DNA of 6,565 bases from positions 1 through 6,565 of the forward strand of contig DYRE01000127.1 of NCBI GenBank assembly GCA_020718965.1. The letters are read 5' to 3'. This document shows positions 1 to 6,508 of this stretch, in pieces. Under the pieces are notes generated by a model, which did not search any database, was not told where the DNA came from, and saw nothing but the letters and a program-made list of their open reading frames with translations. Both the position numbers and the translations under genes were made by a program. Position 1 is the first letter of the stretch; each line of letters begins with the position of its first letter. This DNA is from Desulfomonile tiedjei (lineage in GTDB: Bacteria > Desulfobacterota > Desulfomonilia > Desulfomonilales > Desulfomonilaceae).

Positions 1-1630
1 AACCGGGAGTTTCTTTTACGGCGGCTTTGCATGCAAGGCTTTTAAATAGATTTTCCCGCAGAGCTTCGGGGTCTGCCTTAAGGCCCGTGTCAAGGACAAC
101 ATCCACGAACCCTCCAATGGTTTTGTTTAGATCGACCCCGAGAAGCCACAAAGGAATTGACCGAATTACAAACGTATTGGAACCGAATTCCTCTATTACG
201 AAACCTGAATTTTCAAGTACTTCCAGGTTTCCCCTCAATGCTTCCGATTCCAGGGCTGTAAGTTCTATGACTTCTGGAATAAGAAGATCTTGGGATTCAT
301 GGGAATGATTCGTTTTCCTAGAATTGCAGAGTTCATTAAATATCAGTCTTTCGTGCGCAGCGTGCTGGTCCATTACTATCATGGAGTTGTCATCACTGAG
401 TAATATGAAAGAGTTTGGCAGCTTTCCGAGAATGCCAAGGTTTGAGAACTTGGAGCGACTCCCGATTGAACCATCCTGAGAGTCAGGTTGAGCTGACTCC
501 CAGGGAAACCTGCGCCAAACTCCCTGATCCTTTTCTCCGTTGAATCCCATGCGGTTTTCATTTCGGGACGGGTATTGTAAAGGTTCAGTATTTATCGAAC
601 CGGGATCGCTCAACCCTCTGAATATTCTTTGTTTCGAGTTTTTTTGCTGAAGGGCCTCGTTGACACCATTAAAAATAAGGTTGGATATATTCCCGGGTTT
701 TAGGAACCTAACCTCAGCTTTTTGTGGATGGACATTTACGTCAACCTCGTCTGGGGGAGTTTGGATAAATAATAAGGCTAGAGGAAAGCGTCCCCGTTCG
801 ATGAGGTTTGAAAATGACTTCATAATTGAAGCGTTGACAAGTCTGTCTCGTACAGCCCTTGAGTTAACAAAAGTGAAGATGTGACGAATGGAGGACCTTG
901 TGTAAGGTGGTTTTGCAAAATAGCCACACAGAGAAGCTCCTTCAAGCTCATAATTCAACTCTACCAGATTCTCAACAATATCTGCAGAGAACAGCCCGTA
1001 GACCCTTTCCTTGAGAGATTTGGCGGTCGGGGCCTTAATTCTGATTTTTTCGTCGTCCATAAAGGTGAATCCTATTGAAGGATTTGCCAGGGCCATCTTA
1101 AGAATAAGATCATGCACGTGGCCGGATTCTAAAGGCGCGCCCTTGAGATATTTTCGACGAACAGGAGTGTTGTAAAAAAGGTTTCGGACCTCGATTATAG
1201 TACCTCTGTTCATTGCAAAAGGTTCGCTACGTGTAAGTACGCCCCCTTCACAGTGTAGGGCTATCCCGACATCTCCATATTCGTCCTTTGTCATTAATCG
1301 CATTCTGCAAACTGAAGCGATACTTGCCAGGGCTTCTCCGCGAAACCCCATAGTCGGTATGCCTATCAAATCCTTTTCGGTTATCAGCTTGGAGGTCGCG
1401 TGGCGCTCAAGGGAGAGGAAAGCGTCATCCCTTTCCATTCCTGTGCCGTTGTCTTTAACTCTGATAAGTTTTTTGCCACCATCCTGAATCGCTAATTCTA
1501 TAGATCCAGCTTGTCCGTCTATAGCATTCTCGATAAGTTCTTTCACCACCGACGCAGGCCGTTCAACAACCTCGCCGGCTGCGATCCGGTTGATGACATT
1601 TTCATTGAGTATATGAATTCTGTTGGACAT
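1..1630 (-). CDS. mutL: DNA mismatch repair protein MutL (C-terminus cut by window edge)
   Basis: MutL couples mismatch recognition by MutS to strand removal. Reading the minus strand from the ATG at 1630 gives 543 uninterrupted codons to the left edge, so the last roughly 60-100 residues lie outside the window. The N-terminal GHKL ATPase is clear: the E31..N35 helix (KELIEN), D60-N-G-T-G, GFRGEAL at 95-101, and VDVNVHPQK at 296-304 followed by EVRF. A polar linker spans about 325-395. The C-terminal domain carries the endonuclease motif DQHAAHE at 421-427, a clamp-binding-like QDLLIP at 447-452 and ACK at 533-535. The usual CPHGRP motif would be beyond the edge. In the DQHA(X)2E(X)4E pattern the last Glu is Asn432, with Glu at 433. 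The start lies 48 bp after the ruvB stop, suggesting cotranscription. Its ribosome site is poor: GGAAGG is about 16 nt upstream. Family assignment is very secure. Confidence 0.96.
   Translation of the reverse strand, partial: MSNRIHILNENVINRIAAGEVVERPASVVKELIENAIDGQAGSIELAIQDGGKKLIRVKDNGTGMERDDAFLSLERHATSKLITEKDLIGIPTMGFRGEALASIASVCRMRLMTKDEYGDVGIALHCEGGVLTRSEPFAMNRGTIIEVRNLFYNTPVRRKYLKGAPLESGHVHDLILKMALANPSIGFTFMDDEKIRIKAPTAKSLKERVYGLFSADIVENLVELNYELEGASLCGYFAKPPYTRSSIRHIFTFVNSRAVRDRLVNASIMKSFSNLIERGRFPLALLFIQTPPDEVDVNVHPQKAEVRFLKPGNISNLIFNGVNEALQQKNSKQRIFRGLSDPGSINTEPLQYPSRNENRMGFNGEKDQGVWRRFPWESAQPDSQDGSIGSRSKFSNLGILGKLPNSFILLSDDNSMIVMDQHAAHERLIFNELCNSRKTNHSHESQDLLIPEVIELTALESEALRGNLEVLENSGFVIEEFGSNTFVIRSIPLWLLGVDLNKTIGGFVDVVLDTGLKADPEALRENLFKSLACKAAVKETPG
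275..292 (-). other. Candidate beta-clamp binding motif in MutL
   Basis: The mutL frame reads Q-D-L-L-I-P here (residues 447-452), about 20 residues after the DQHA endonuclease motif. It fits the QXX(L/I)XP processivity-clamp motif. Bacillus subtilis MutL has a similar motif (QEMIVP) at the equivalent place. Clamp binding is inferred from this match and position only. Confidence 0.55.
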
Positions 1631-1678
1631 GTGAATCTGATTCAAGCCTTCCAAATGAATCCCTGAGACAAAATAATC

Positions 1679-2701
1679 CTACGGAAAAAGCCTTTCCTGG
1701 TCAGTTTTCTTGATCAGATTGAAGTGTTCATAGGCTCTTCTCGTTGCCATTCTGCCCCTGGGAGTTCGGTCTATGAATCCCTCCTTCACAAGATATGGCT
1801 CGTAAACGTCTTCCAGTGTTTCGCTTTCTTCTCCTATCGCAGCGGCCAATGTTTCTATTCCGACTGGACCCCCATCGAATTTGAAAATTATGGTTTCGAG
1901 AAATTTTCTATCCATGTTATCAAGGCCGAATAAATCTACCTCCAACATATCTAAAGCGCTACGCGCGGTATCAACGTCAATTACTCCAGAGCCACGAACT
2001 TGAGCAAAATCCCTCACTCTCTTCGCCAGTCTATTGGCTACCCTTGGGGTTGCCCTGGACCTGGTCGCTATTTCCAAAGCCCCATCCTCGGTAATTTCGG
2101 TTTTGAGTATGTTTGCCGAACGCTTGACGATTTTCCTGAGTTCGTCCTGAGAGTAAAAATCCAGGTGAAAGATGATGCCGAACCTGTCGCGTAATGGGTT
2201 GGAAAGTAGTCCTGTCCTAGTCGTAGCTCCCACTAGAGTAAATGGCGAAAGTTCCAGATTTATGGTCCTGGCGCTTGGACCCTGTCCTATTATGATGTCG
2301 AGCTTAAAATCCTCCATGGCAGGATATAGAATCTCTTCCACAGATGCGGACAGGCGATGTATTTCATCGATGAACAGAACATCTCCCTTTTCCAGATTTG
2401 TAAGTATGGCAGCCAGATCTCCCGCTTTTTCAATTACAGGACCTGAAGTTGTCCTGATTTGTGATCCCATTTCATGAGCGATTATGTTGGCAAGGGTAGT
2501 TTTCCCCAAGCCAGGGGGACCGTGGAAGAGTATGTGATCCAGCGATTCACCCCTCTGAGACGCCGCCTGAATGAAAACTGAAAGATTGTCTTTAAGTCTT
2601 TCCTGTCCAATGTAATCCTCCAGACGCCGCGGTCTGAGGTCAATTTCTGTGTCTTCAGTTCCTGAAATTGGGTGTCCTGATATCAGTCTGTCTTTTTTCA
2701 T
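1679..2701 (-). CDS. ruvB: Holliday junction branch-migration ATPase RuvB
   Basis: RuvB is the hexameric AAA+ motor that, loaded by RuvA, pumps DNA through a Holliday junction for RuvC cleavage. The 340-residue product matches the usual family length (E. coli 336). Visible elements are the N-terminal DLRPRRLEDYIGQ segment (21-33), Walker A GPPGLGKT (61-68), Walker B FIDEIH (110-115), sensor 1 region GATTRTG (158-164), arginine-finger region PLRDRFG (169-175), sensor 2 ATPR (217-220), and the C-terminal winged-helix segment ending in RTPRGRMAT (312-320). The ATG at 2701 has GGAAGA six nt upstream. No key residue is missing. Unlike the common ruvA-ruvB order, it stands alone on the minus strand, divergent from yebC-ruvC-ruvA and 48 bp ahead of mutL, so it likely shares a transcript with mutL. 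Confidence 0.98.
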   Translation of the reverse strand: MKKDRLISGHPISGTEDTEIDLRPRRLEDYIGQERLKDNLSVFIQAASQRGESLDHILFHGPPGLGKTTLANIIAHEMGSQIRTTSGPVIEKAGDLAAILTNLEKGDVLFIDEIHRLSASVEEILYPAMEDFKLDIIIGQGPSARTINLELSPFTLVGATTRTGLLSNPLRDRFGIIFHLDFYSQDELRKIVKRSANILKTEITEDGALEIATRSRATPRVANRLAKRVRDFAQVRGSGVIDVDTARSALDMLEVDLFGLDNMDRKFLETIIFKFDGGPVGIETLAAAIGEESETLEDVYEPYLVKEGFIDRTPRGRMATRRAYEHFNLIKKTDQERLFP

Positions 2702-2789
2702 GGTTATTCTTCCGCAAACTCTACCCTTTGTTGTACGGTAGGTCTGGATAGCTCGCTGAGTCCCTTACTCGAGATAAATGGCTGGTGGA

Positions 2790-2798
2790 ATTCTATCA
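2790..2798 (-). promoter_or_regulatory. Candidate extended -10 promoter for ruvB-mutL
   Basis: On the minus strand this reads TGATAGAAT, a TGn extended -10 with a 5/6 match to TATAAT. No good -35 sits at 16-18 bp; GTGACA (2816-2821) matches 5/6 but at 20 bp spacing. Transcription would begin near 2783 and give ruvB a leader of about 80 nt. The call rests on consensus match alone. Confidence 0.4.
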
Positions 2799-2818
2799 CA
2801 AGATTCCCCTCATCTTGT
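2798..2818. repeat. Perfect 7-bp inverted repeat, candidate operator for ruvB
   Basis: ACAAGAT, a 7-nt spacer (TCCCCTC) and ATCTTGT form a 21-bp palindrome. It abuts the candidate ruvB extended -10, where a repressor or activator site would be expected. TCACAA also occurs twice in direct orientation (2796-2801 and 2818-2823), 22 bp apart, about two helical turns. It does not match the classical E. coli (CTGT-N8-ACAG) or B. subtilis (GAAC-N4-GTTC) LexA boxes, so the regulator is unknown. Confidence 0.45.
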
Positions 2819-2829
2819 CACAATCATGC

Positions 2830-2842
2830 GTTTCATTGAAAC
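2830..2842. repeat. 13-bp palindrome GTTTCA-T-TGAAAC
   Basis: Two perfect 6-bp arms surround one central base. Such a tight site is typical of dimeric regulator binding rather than of a terminator, because there is no loop and no T-tract. It lies about 35 bp upstream of the candidate ruvB -10. The function is inferred from its symmetry and position only. Confidence 0.35.
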
Positions 2843-2997
2843 TTTAGGCCGTACATGATAATCAGGGAATCGAAATTAACAGTTATGGTTTATCTGCGAT
2901 TCACTTTCCTAGAAACTACTAAAGTTGGTGAATTAGGTAAACGATATCAAATATATTCTGATTATAGAGATAAAATAGTTACATAAAAATCGTTATC

Positions 2998-3003
2998 GGA
3001 GGT
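2998..3003 (+). promoter_or_regulatory. Shine-Dalgarno site that fixes the yebC start
   Basis: GGAGGT lies eight nt before the ATG at 3012. An in-frame TTG at 3003 overlaps the end of this site, so it cannot be the start served by it. ATG 3012 is therefore the start. Confidence 0.85.
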
Positions 3004-3011
3004 TGGGACAA

Positions 3012-3767
3012 ATGTCAGGGCACAATAAATGGAGTACCATCAAGCACAAGAAAGGCGCTGCAGACGCCAAAAGAGGAAAGATGTTTTCCAAGCTGATCAA
3101 GGAATTAACCATCGCTGCACGAATCGGTGGTGGGGACCCTGACGGTAACCCTCGTTTGAGAACGGCATTGAATACTGCGCGCAACGCCAACATGCCGAAA
3201 GAAAATATTGAGAGGGCGATCAAAAGGGGAACTGGGGAAATTGAAGGTGTTAATTACGAGGAGATTATTTACGAGGGTTATGGCCCTGGTGGAGTGGCCG
3301 TGATGGTCGAAGCTCTTACGGACAATAAGAACAGAACAGTCGCTGAGATCCGGCACATTTTTGACAAGTACAACGGTAACCTCGGAGAGACTGGTTGCGT
3401 CAACTGGATGTTCCAGAAAAAGGGCATAATTGTAATTTCTGCAAAAGGCTTAACAGAAGATGAGGTGATGGAACTTGCTCTGGAAAATGGAGCTCAGGAT
3501 GTGGCTGTCGAGGAAGACACATTTGAAATTGCCGTTGACCCATCGGATTTTGAACTTGTTCGAAAGGCCGTCGAAGAGAAAGGCTGGAATATTGAACTTG
3601 CCGAGATAACGATGGCGCCTCAGAATACTCTCAAGCTTGATGGAAAAAAGGCGGAGCAGATGCTGAAAATGATGGATACTCTGGATGAACACGATGATCT
3701 GGAGAGAGTCTACGCGAACTTTGACATTTCAGAAGAGGAGATGATGAATTTGTCGGACGGAAGCTAG
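3012..3767 (+). CDS. yebC: YebC/PmpR (TACO1) family regulatory or translation factor
   Basis: The 251-residue product is a full-length YebC-family protein (E. coli YebC 246). The N-terminus MSGHNKWSTIKHKKGAADAK is the family signature, followed by FSKLIKELTIAARIGGGDPDGNPRLR (25-50) and NMPKENIERAIKRG (60-73), then YEGYGPGGVA (87-96) and NRTVAEIRHIF (107-117). Family members have been described as DNA-binding transcriptional regulators (PmpR). More recent work describes YebC proteins, like mitochondrial TACO1, as aiding translation of proline-rich stretches. Which role applies here cannot be read from the sequence. It leads the plus-strand cluster and precedes ruvC, the same neighbourhood as in E. 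coli (yebC-ruvC). The C-terminus is acidic (DISEEEMMNLSDGS). Confidence 0.95.
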   Translation: MSGHNKWSTIKHKKGAADAKRGKMFSKLIKELTIAARIGGGDPDGNPRLRTALNTARNANMPKENIERAIKRGTGEIEGVNYEEIIYEGYGPGGVAVMVEALTDNKNRTVAEIRHIFDKYNGNLGETGCVNWMFQKKGIIVISAKGLTEDEVMELALENGAQDVAVEEDTFEIAVDPSDFELVRKAVEEKGWNIELAEITMAPQNTLKLDGKKAEQMLKMMDTLDEHDDLERVYANFDISEEEMMNLSDGS

Positions 3768-3851
3768 GAATTGCGACTGGCAGTTACAGTCCATTGTGTC
3801 GAATTTGTTAAAGATATCTTAAACGCCAAGCCATTATACCAAGTTTCACCA

Positions 3852-3858
3852 GAGGGAG
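3852..3858 (+). promoter_or_regulatory. Ribosome binding site deciding the ruvC TTG start
   Basis: The purine run GAGGGAG sits a few nt before TTG 3864, which is followed by the RuvC N-terminus with its catalytic Asp at residue 7. This favours 3864 over the upstream in-frame TTG at 3771. Confidence 0.65.
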
Positions 3859-3863
3859 AAACC

Positions 3864-4349
3864 TTGCTGATACTGGGAGTTGATCCAGGCACGGTCAAGA
3901 CGGGTTATGGAATAGTTAGCAATGACGGCCCGCGTCCGGTCTATGTTGCTGGAGGGGTATTACGAACTCATGCAAAGCAGGAACACCCGGCAAAATTACT
4001 GACCATCTACAACGCCTTGGACAAGATAATAGAGGAATATGGGCCGACTGTGATGGTAGTTGAATCCCTGTTTCATTCTGTTAATAGCCAAAGTCTTATA
4101 AAGCTGGGACAGGTTAGAGGAGTGATTTTGCTCTTAGGCGCGTCATACGGTATGAATATATTTGAATACAGTCCACTCGAGATCAAGCAGGGTATTACGG
4201 GATATGGACATGCGGATAAGGCTCAGGTCTTGTACATGATTCAAAAAGTTCTGGGCATCGCCGCCATCAAATCAACGGATCAATCTGACGCTTTGGCAAT
4301 GGCAACCTATCATGCGCACGCTCACATTCCGCAAAGGGTCATCAAATGA
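3864..4349 (+). CDS. ruvC: Crossover junction endodeoxyribonuclease RuvC (TTG start)
   Basis: RuvC is the dimeric Mg-dependent nuclease that resolves Holliday junctions by symmetric nicking, acting with RuvAB. With the TTG at 3864 as start the product is 161 residues, beginning MLILGVDPGTVKTGYG. The four catalytic acids fall at D7, E67 (VVESLF), D139 and D142 (STDQSDALA), close to the E. coli set D7, E66, D138, D141. The junction-engaging loop (LFHSVNSQSLIKLGQVRG) follows E67. GAGGGAG at 3852-3858 supplies a ribosome site for TTG 3864. The frame stays open upstream to a TTG at 3771, but the extra 31 residues have no RuvC character and that codon lacks a properly spaced site. The gene starts 96 bp after the yebC stop, and its stop overlaps the ruvA start (ATGA). 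Confidence 0.95.
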   Translation: MLILGVDPGTVKTGYGIVSNDGPRPVYVAGGVLRTHAKQEHPAKLLTIYNALDKIIEEYGPTVMVVESLFHSVNSQSLIKLGQVRGVILLLGASYGMNIFEYSPLEIKQGITGYGHADKAQVLYMIQKVLGIAAIKSTDQSDALAMATYHAHAHIPQRVIK

Positions 4350-4942
4350 TAGCCTTTTTGAGAGGGCCTCTTATTCAAAGAGACGTCAACAGGGTCATTG
4401 TGGACGTTAATGGAGTTGGATACAACGTTTTTGTATCATTGAATACCCTCGGGCTTCTACCAGAAACTAAAGATGCCCTGCTGCACATTCACACTGCTTT
4501 TAGGGAAAATGCCCTGGAACTTTACGGATTTGCCACTACAGAGGAGAAAAGTCTTTTCGAAATGCTTTTGTCAGTGTCAGGAATTGGTCCAAAGACTTCC
4601 CTGACAATATTATCCGGAATTTCCCCTCCTGAATTTAGAGAGGCCATCTTTCAGAAGGACCTGGCTAAACTAAGTTCTATTCCTGGAATAGGCAAGAAAT
4701 CGGCTGAGAGAATCGTCGTCGAACTCAAGGAGAAGATCCTGAAACTTTCGCCGAAAGATTCAACGAAAATCGTTGGCCATCTTAGTAAGAATCTTGAAGA
4801 GGATCTGACCTCTTCTCTTGTTAATCTGGGATACAAGCAAAAAGTCGCTGCGGAAACTGCCCACAAGATACTGGAAAAAGCTGAACCAACCATATCTCTT
4901 GAACAGGCTGTGAAGCTGGCGTTTAAAGATCTGGTAAGATAA
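4346..4942 (+). CDS. ruvA: Holliday junction DNA-binding protein RuvA
   Basis: RuvA binds four-way junctions as a tetramer and loads RuvB. The 198-residue product is of standard length (E. coli 203). Three domains are visible: an OB-fold N-terminus (MIAFLRG..., with NGVGYNVFV at 22-30 and ELYGFATTEEK at 58-68), two helix-hairpin-helix motifs (SVSGIGPKTSL at 76-86 and SIPGIGKKSAERI at 111-123), and the C-terminal RuvB-contacting domain (about 150-198, EEDLTSSLVNLGYKQKVAAETAHKILE). The ATG overlaps the ruvC stop, and AGGG at 4335-4338 is a suitable ribosome site seven nt upstream, so translation is likely coupled to ruvC. ruvB does not follow it; it lies on the other strand about 1.6 kb upstream. 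Confidence 0.97.
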   Translation: MIAFLRGPLIQRDVNRVIVDVNGVGYNVFVSLNTLGLLPETKDALLHIHTAFRENALELYGFATTEEKSLFEMLLSVSGIGPKTSLTILSGISPPEFREAIFQKDLAKLSSIPGIGKKSAERIVVELKEKILKLSPKDSTKIVGHLSKNLEEDLTSSLVNLGYKQKVAAETAHKILEKAEPTISLEQAVKLAFKDLVR

Positions 4943-5005
4943 ATTTGGGATCATAAAACATCAGGTTTGATATTTATTATCGACAATTACTTAGGAGAAA
5001 CTGCC

Positions 5006-6346
5006 ATGAAATTTGTTGTCATAGGGGGTGACGCAGCGGGCATGAGCGCTGCTTCCAAGGCAAGGAGGAACATGCCTGACCTGGAAGTCGTAACGGTGGA
5101 AGCTACGCAAGACGTCTCGTATTCGGCATGTGGAATGCCTTACAACATAGCGGAACCCGCGCGCGAGATGAACGACCTGATTGTTCGAAAGGCAGAAGTG
5201 TTCCGGAGTAAGCAGGGCATAGACCTTAGGCTTGAACACAAGGCCGTTTCAATAGACAGGAACAACAAGAAGATAATTTGTAGAGTTAAGGGAAATGGCT
5301 CCAGTGAGATCACTTACGACAAGCTGCTTATTGCCAACGGGGCGAGGGCAATTCGTCCGGAGATTCCAGGAATAAATCTTCCCGGAGTAATGGTCCTGAA
5401 GTCTCTTCAGGATGGGAGAGCCATAAAGCAGTTTCTTGGGAACAAAACTGTAAAGAAAGTCCTAATTATTGGAATGGGGTATATCGGGCTCGAGATGGCC
5501 GAGGCCTTTCATTCACTAGGCGCCGAGGTAACCATGGTGAAACCGGGCCCGAGGCTTCTTGCTTTCATGCCTGAGGAGATGGCTGAATTAATAAAAAAAG
5601 AACTTTCCGACAAAGGGGTGAGATGTTTCCCTGGGGTTGCAGTAAATTCTGTTCATGATGATGGCCAAGGATTAAAGGTCTGCGCATCTTCCGGCGATAT
5701 TCAGGCGGATCTTGTCTTGGTAAGCATTGGAGTCACCCCTAACTCCGAATTAGCGGCCGAAGCCGGGTTAGATCTGGGACCCAAAAAATCAATAGCGGTA
5801 AACCGAAAATTGCAGACTTCCGACCCAGACATTTTTGCCGCCGGAGATTGCGCCGACGCATTCCATATACTAACAGGAAAACGGGTGTGGATTCCCTTGG
5901 CTTTACGAGCAAATCGCGCTGGATGGGCTGTTGCGGACAGTGTTACCGGTAGGGAAGTCGAACTTCCCGGCATCATGGGAACAGCGGTATTTAAAGTTTT
6001 GGATTTGGAAGTCGCCCGCACGGGTCTCAGTTTTGAAGAAGCGTCTTCTGAGGGTTACGATCCGGTTCAGGAAATGACAAAAAGCCGCTCCAGGGCACAC
6101 TCGCATCCGGGAAATCAGACCATTTATGTAAATCTTGTGGCTGACAAGAATAGTGGTAAACTTCTTGGTGGAGCCATGGTTGGCAAAGAAGGCGTGGCTC
6201 ACAGGATTGACTCAGTGGCTGTTGCCTTGCACGCTGGTATGAGCGTGGAGGAATTTTTTCAGTGCGACATGGCATATGCTCCACCATTTTCACCGGTTTG
6301 GGACCCACTTTTGACAGCGGCTAACCAGCTTCTCAAAAAACTTTAA
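5006..6346 (+). CDS. FAD-dependent CoA-disulfide reductase / NADH oxidase-like protein
   Basis: This cytosolic flavoprotein of the pyridine nucleotide-disulfide oxidoreductase superfamily would use NAD(P)H to reduce CoA disulfide, another disulfide or polysulfide, or O2. The 446 residues contain an N-terminal FAD Rossmann motif (VVIGGDAAGMSAASKA, 4-19), a single redox cysteine C42 in SYSACGMPYNIA (38-49), a second NAD(P)H-binding motif (VLIIGMGYIGLEMAEA, 152-167), the FAD-contacting FAAGDCAD (277-284) and a dimerisation domain (about 325-446) with YAPPF at 424-428. There is no fused rhodanese domain, unlike some polysulfide reductases. The ATG at 5006 has AGGAG at 4993-4997; an upstream in-frame TTG at 4967 would add 13 residues before the FAD motif and lacks support. 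It follows ruvA by 63 bp with no convincing promoter between, so read-through is likely. The exact substrate is undetermined. Confidence 0.88.
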   Translation: MKFVVIGGDAAGMSAASKARRNMPDLEVVTVEATQDVSYSACGMPYNIAEPAREMNDLIVRKAEVFRSKQGIDLRLEHKAVSIDRNNKKIICRVKGNGSSEITYDKLLIANGARAIRPEIPGINLPGVMVLKSLQDGRAIKQFLGNKTVKKVLIIGMGYIGLEMAEAFHSLGAEVTMVKPGPRLLAFMPEEMAELIKKELSDKGVRCFPGVAVNSVHDDGQGLKVCASSGDIQADLVLVSIGVTPNSELAAEAGLDLGPKKSIAVNRKLQTSDPDIFAAGDCADAFHILTGKRVWIPLALRANRAGWAVADSVTGREVELPGIMGTAVFKVLDLEVARTGLSFEEASSEGYDPVQEMTKSRSRAHSHPGNQTIYVNLVADKNSGKLLGGAMVGKEGVAHRIDSVAVALHAGMSVEEFFQCDMAYAPPFSPVWDPLLTAANQLLKKL

Positions 6347-6436
6347 CGCGCTCAATATTACTCAACAGGGCTATGTGATGCAAAATGTTATGACGGCACG
6401 ATATGTATAAGCTACATGGCATGATTCAGGCGTATG

Positions 6437-6454
6437 TGTAATTATTGTAATTAT
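6437..6454. repeat. Two tandem copies of TGTAATTAT
   Basis: The 9-bp unit TGTAATTAT occurs twice with no gap (6437-6445 and 6446-6454). It lies about 26 bp upstream of the candidate -35 of the next gene, so it could be an activator site or an AT-rich UP-like element. It could also be chance in AT-rich DNA. Confidence 0.4.
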
Positions 6455-6479
6455 TTTGATAAGTTAGAACAAAAATCTA

Positions 6480-6508
6480 TTGACTCTGCTTCCTGCCGAA
6501 TCTATTTT
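6480..6508 (+). promoter_or_regulatory. Candidate sigma-70 promoter for the gene at 6542
   Basis: TTGACT (6480-6485, 5/6) and TATTTT (6503-6508, 4/6) are separated by the optimal 17 bp. Transcription would start near 6515 and give a leader of about 27 nt that includes the Shine-Dalgarno sequence. Copies of AATCTAT abut the -35 (6474-6480) and overlap the -10 (6499-6505), with an inverted copy at 6513-6519. Confidence 0.5.

Larger units (their letters stand above)
2702..3011. promoter_or_regulatory. Divergent intergenic region between ruvB and yebC
   Basis: This 310-bp stretch has no supported gene and must contain the start signals for both divergent transcription units. The ruvB side holds an extended -10 candidate and a 21-bp palindrome (2798-2818), and a 13-bp palindrome lies at 2830-2842. 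The yebC side (about 2920-2990) is very AT-rich, with -10-like hexamers TATATT (2952-2957) and TAAAAT (2971-2976). Neither has a -35 at proper spacing: TTGGTG at 2925-2930 is 21 bp from TATATT. I therefore cannot place the yebC promoter. Confidence 0.7.

Noticed and set aside
27..1078. Several plus-strand open frames of 65-93 codons between 27 and 1078.
   Set aside because: They are antisense to the continuous, motif-rich mutL frame and have no family features.
1724..2477. Plus-strand open frames opposite ruvB.
   Set aside because: They are antisense shadows of a highly conserved gene, with no ribosome sites or recognisable products.
2732..2855. TGTACGG (2732-2738) and CCGTACA (2849-2855) as an inverted repeat.
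   Set aside because: Seven-base arms over 110 bp apart have no plausible structural role and may arise by chance.
2778..2858. Small plus-strand open frame of 26 codons starting at ATG 2778 in the ruvB-yebC gap.
   Set aside because: It has no convincing ribosome site, no recognisable content, and overlaps the candidate ruvB promoter and both palindromes.
2940..2994. AACGAT (2940-2945) and ATCGTT (2989-2994) as a stem upstream of yebC.
   Set aside because: Only six pairs around a 43-nt AT-rich loop; not distinguishable from chance.
4943..5005. Possible promoter or terminator between ruvA and the flavoprotein gene (TATTAT at 4975-4980, TTGGGA at 4945-4950, GATA/TATC arms).
   Set aside because: The hexamers are 24 bp apart and the stem has only four pairs, with no T-tract after it.
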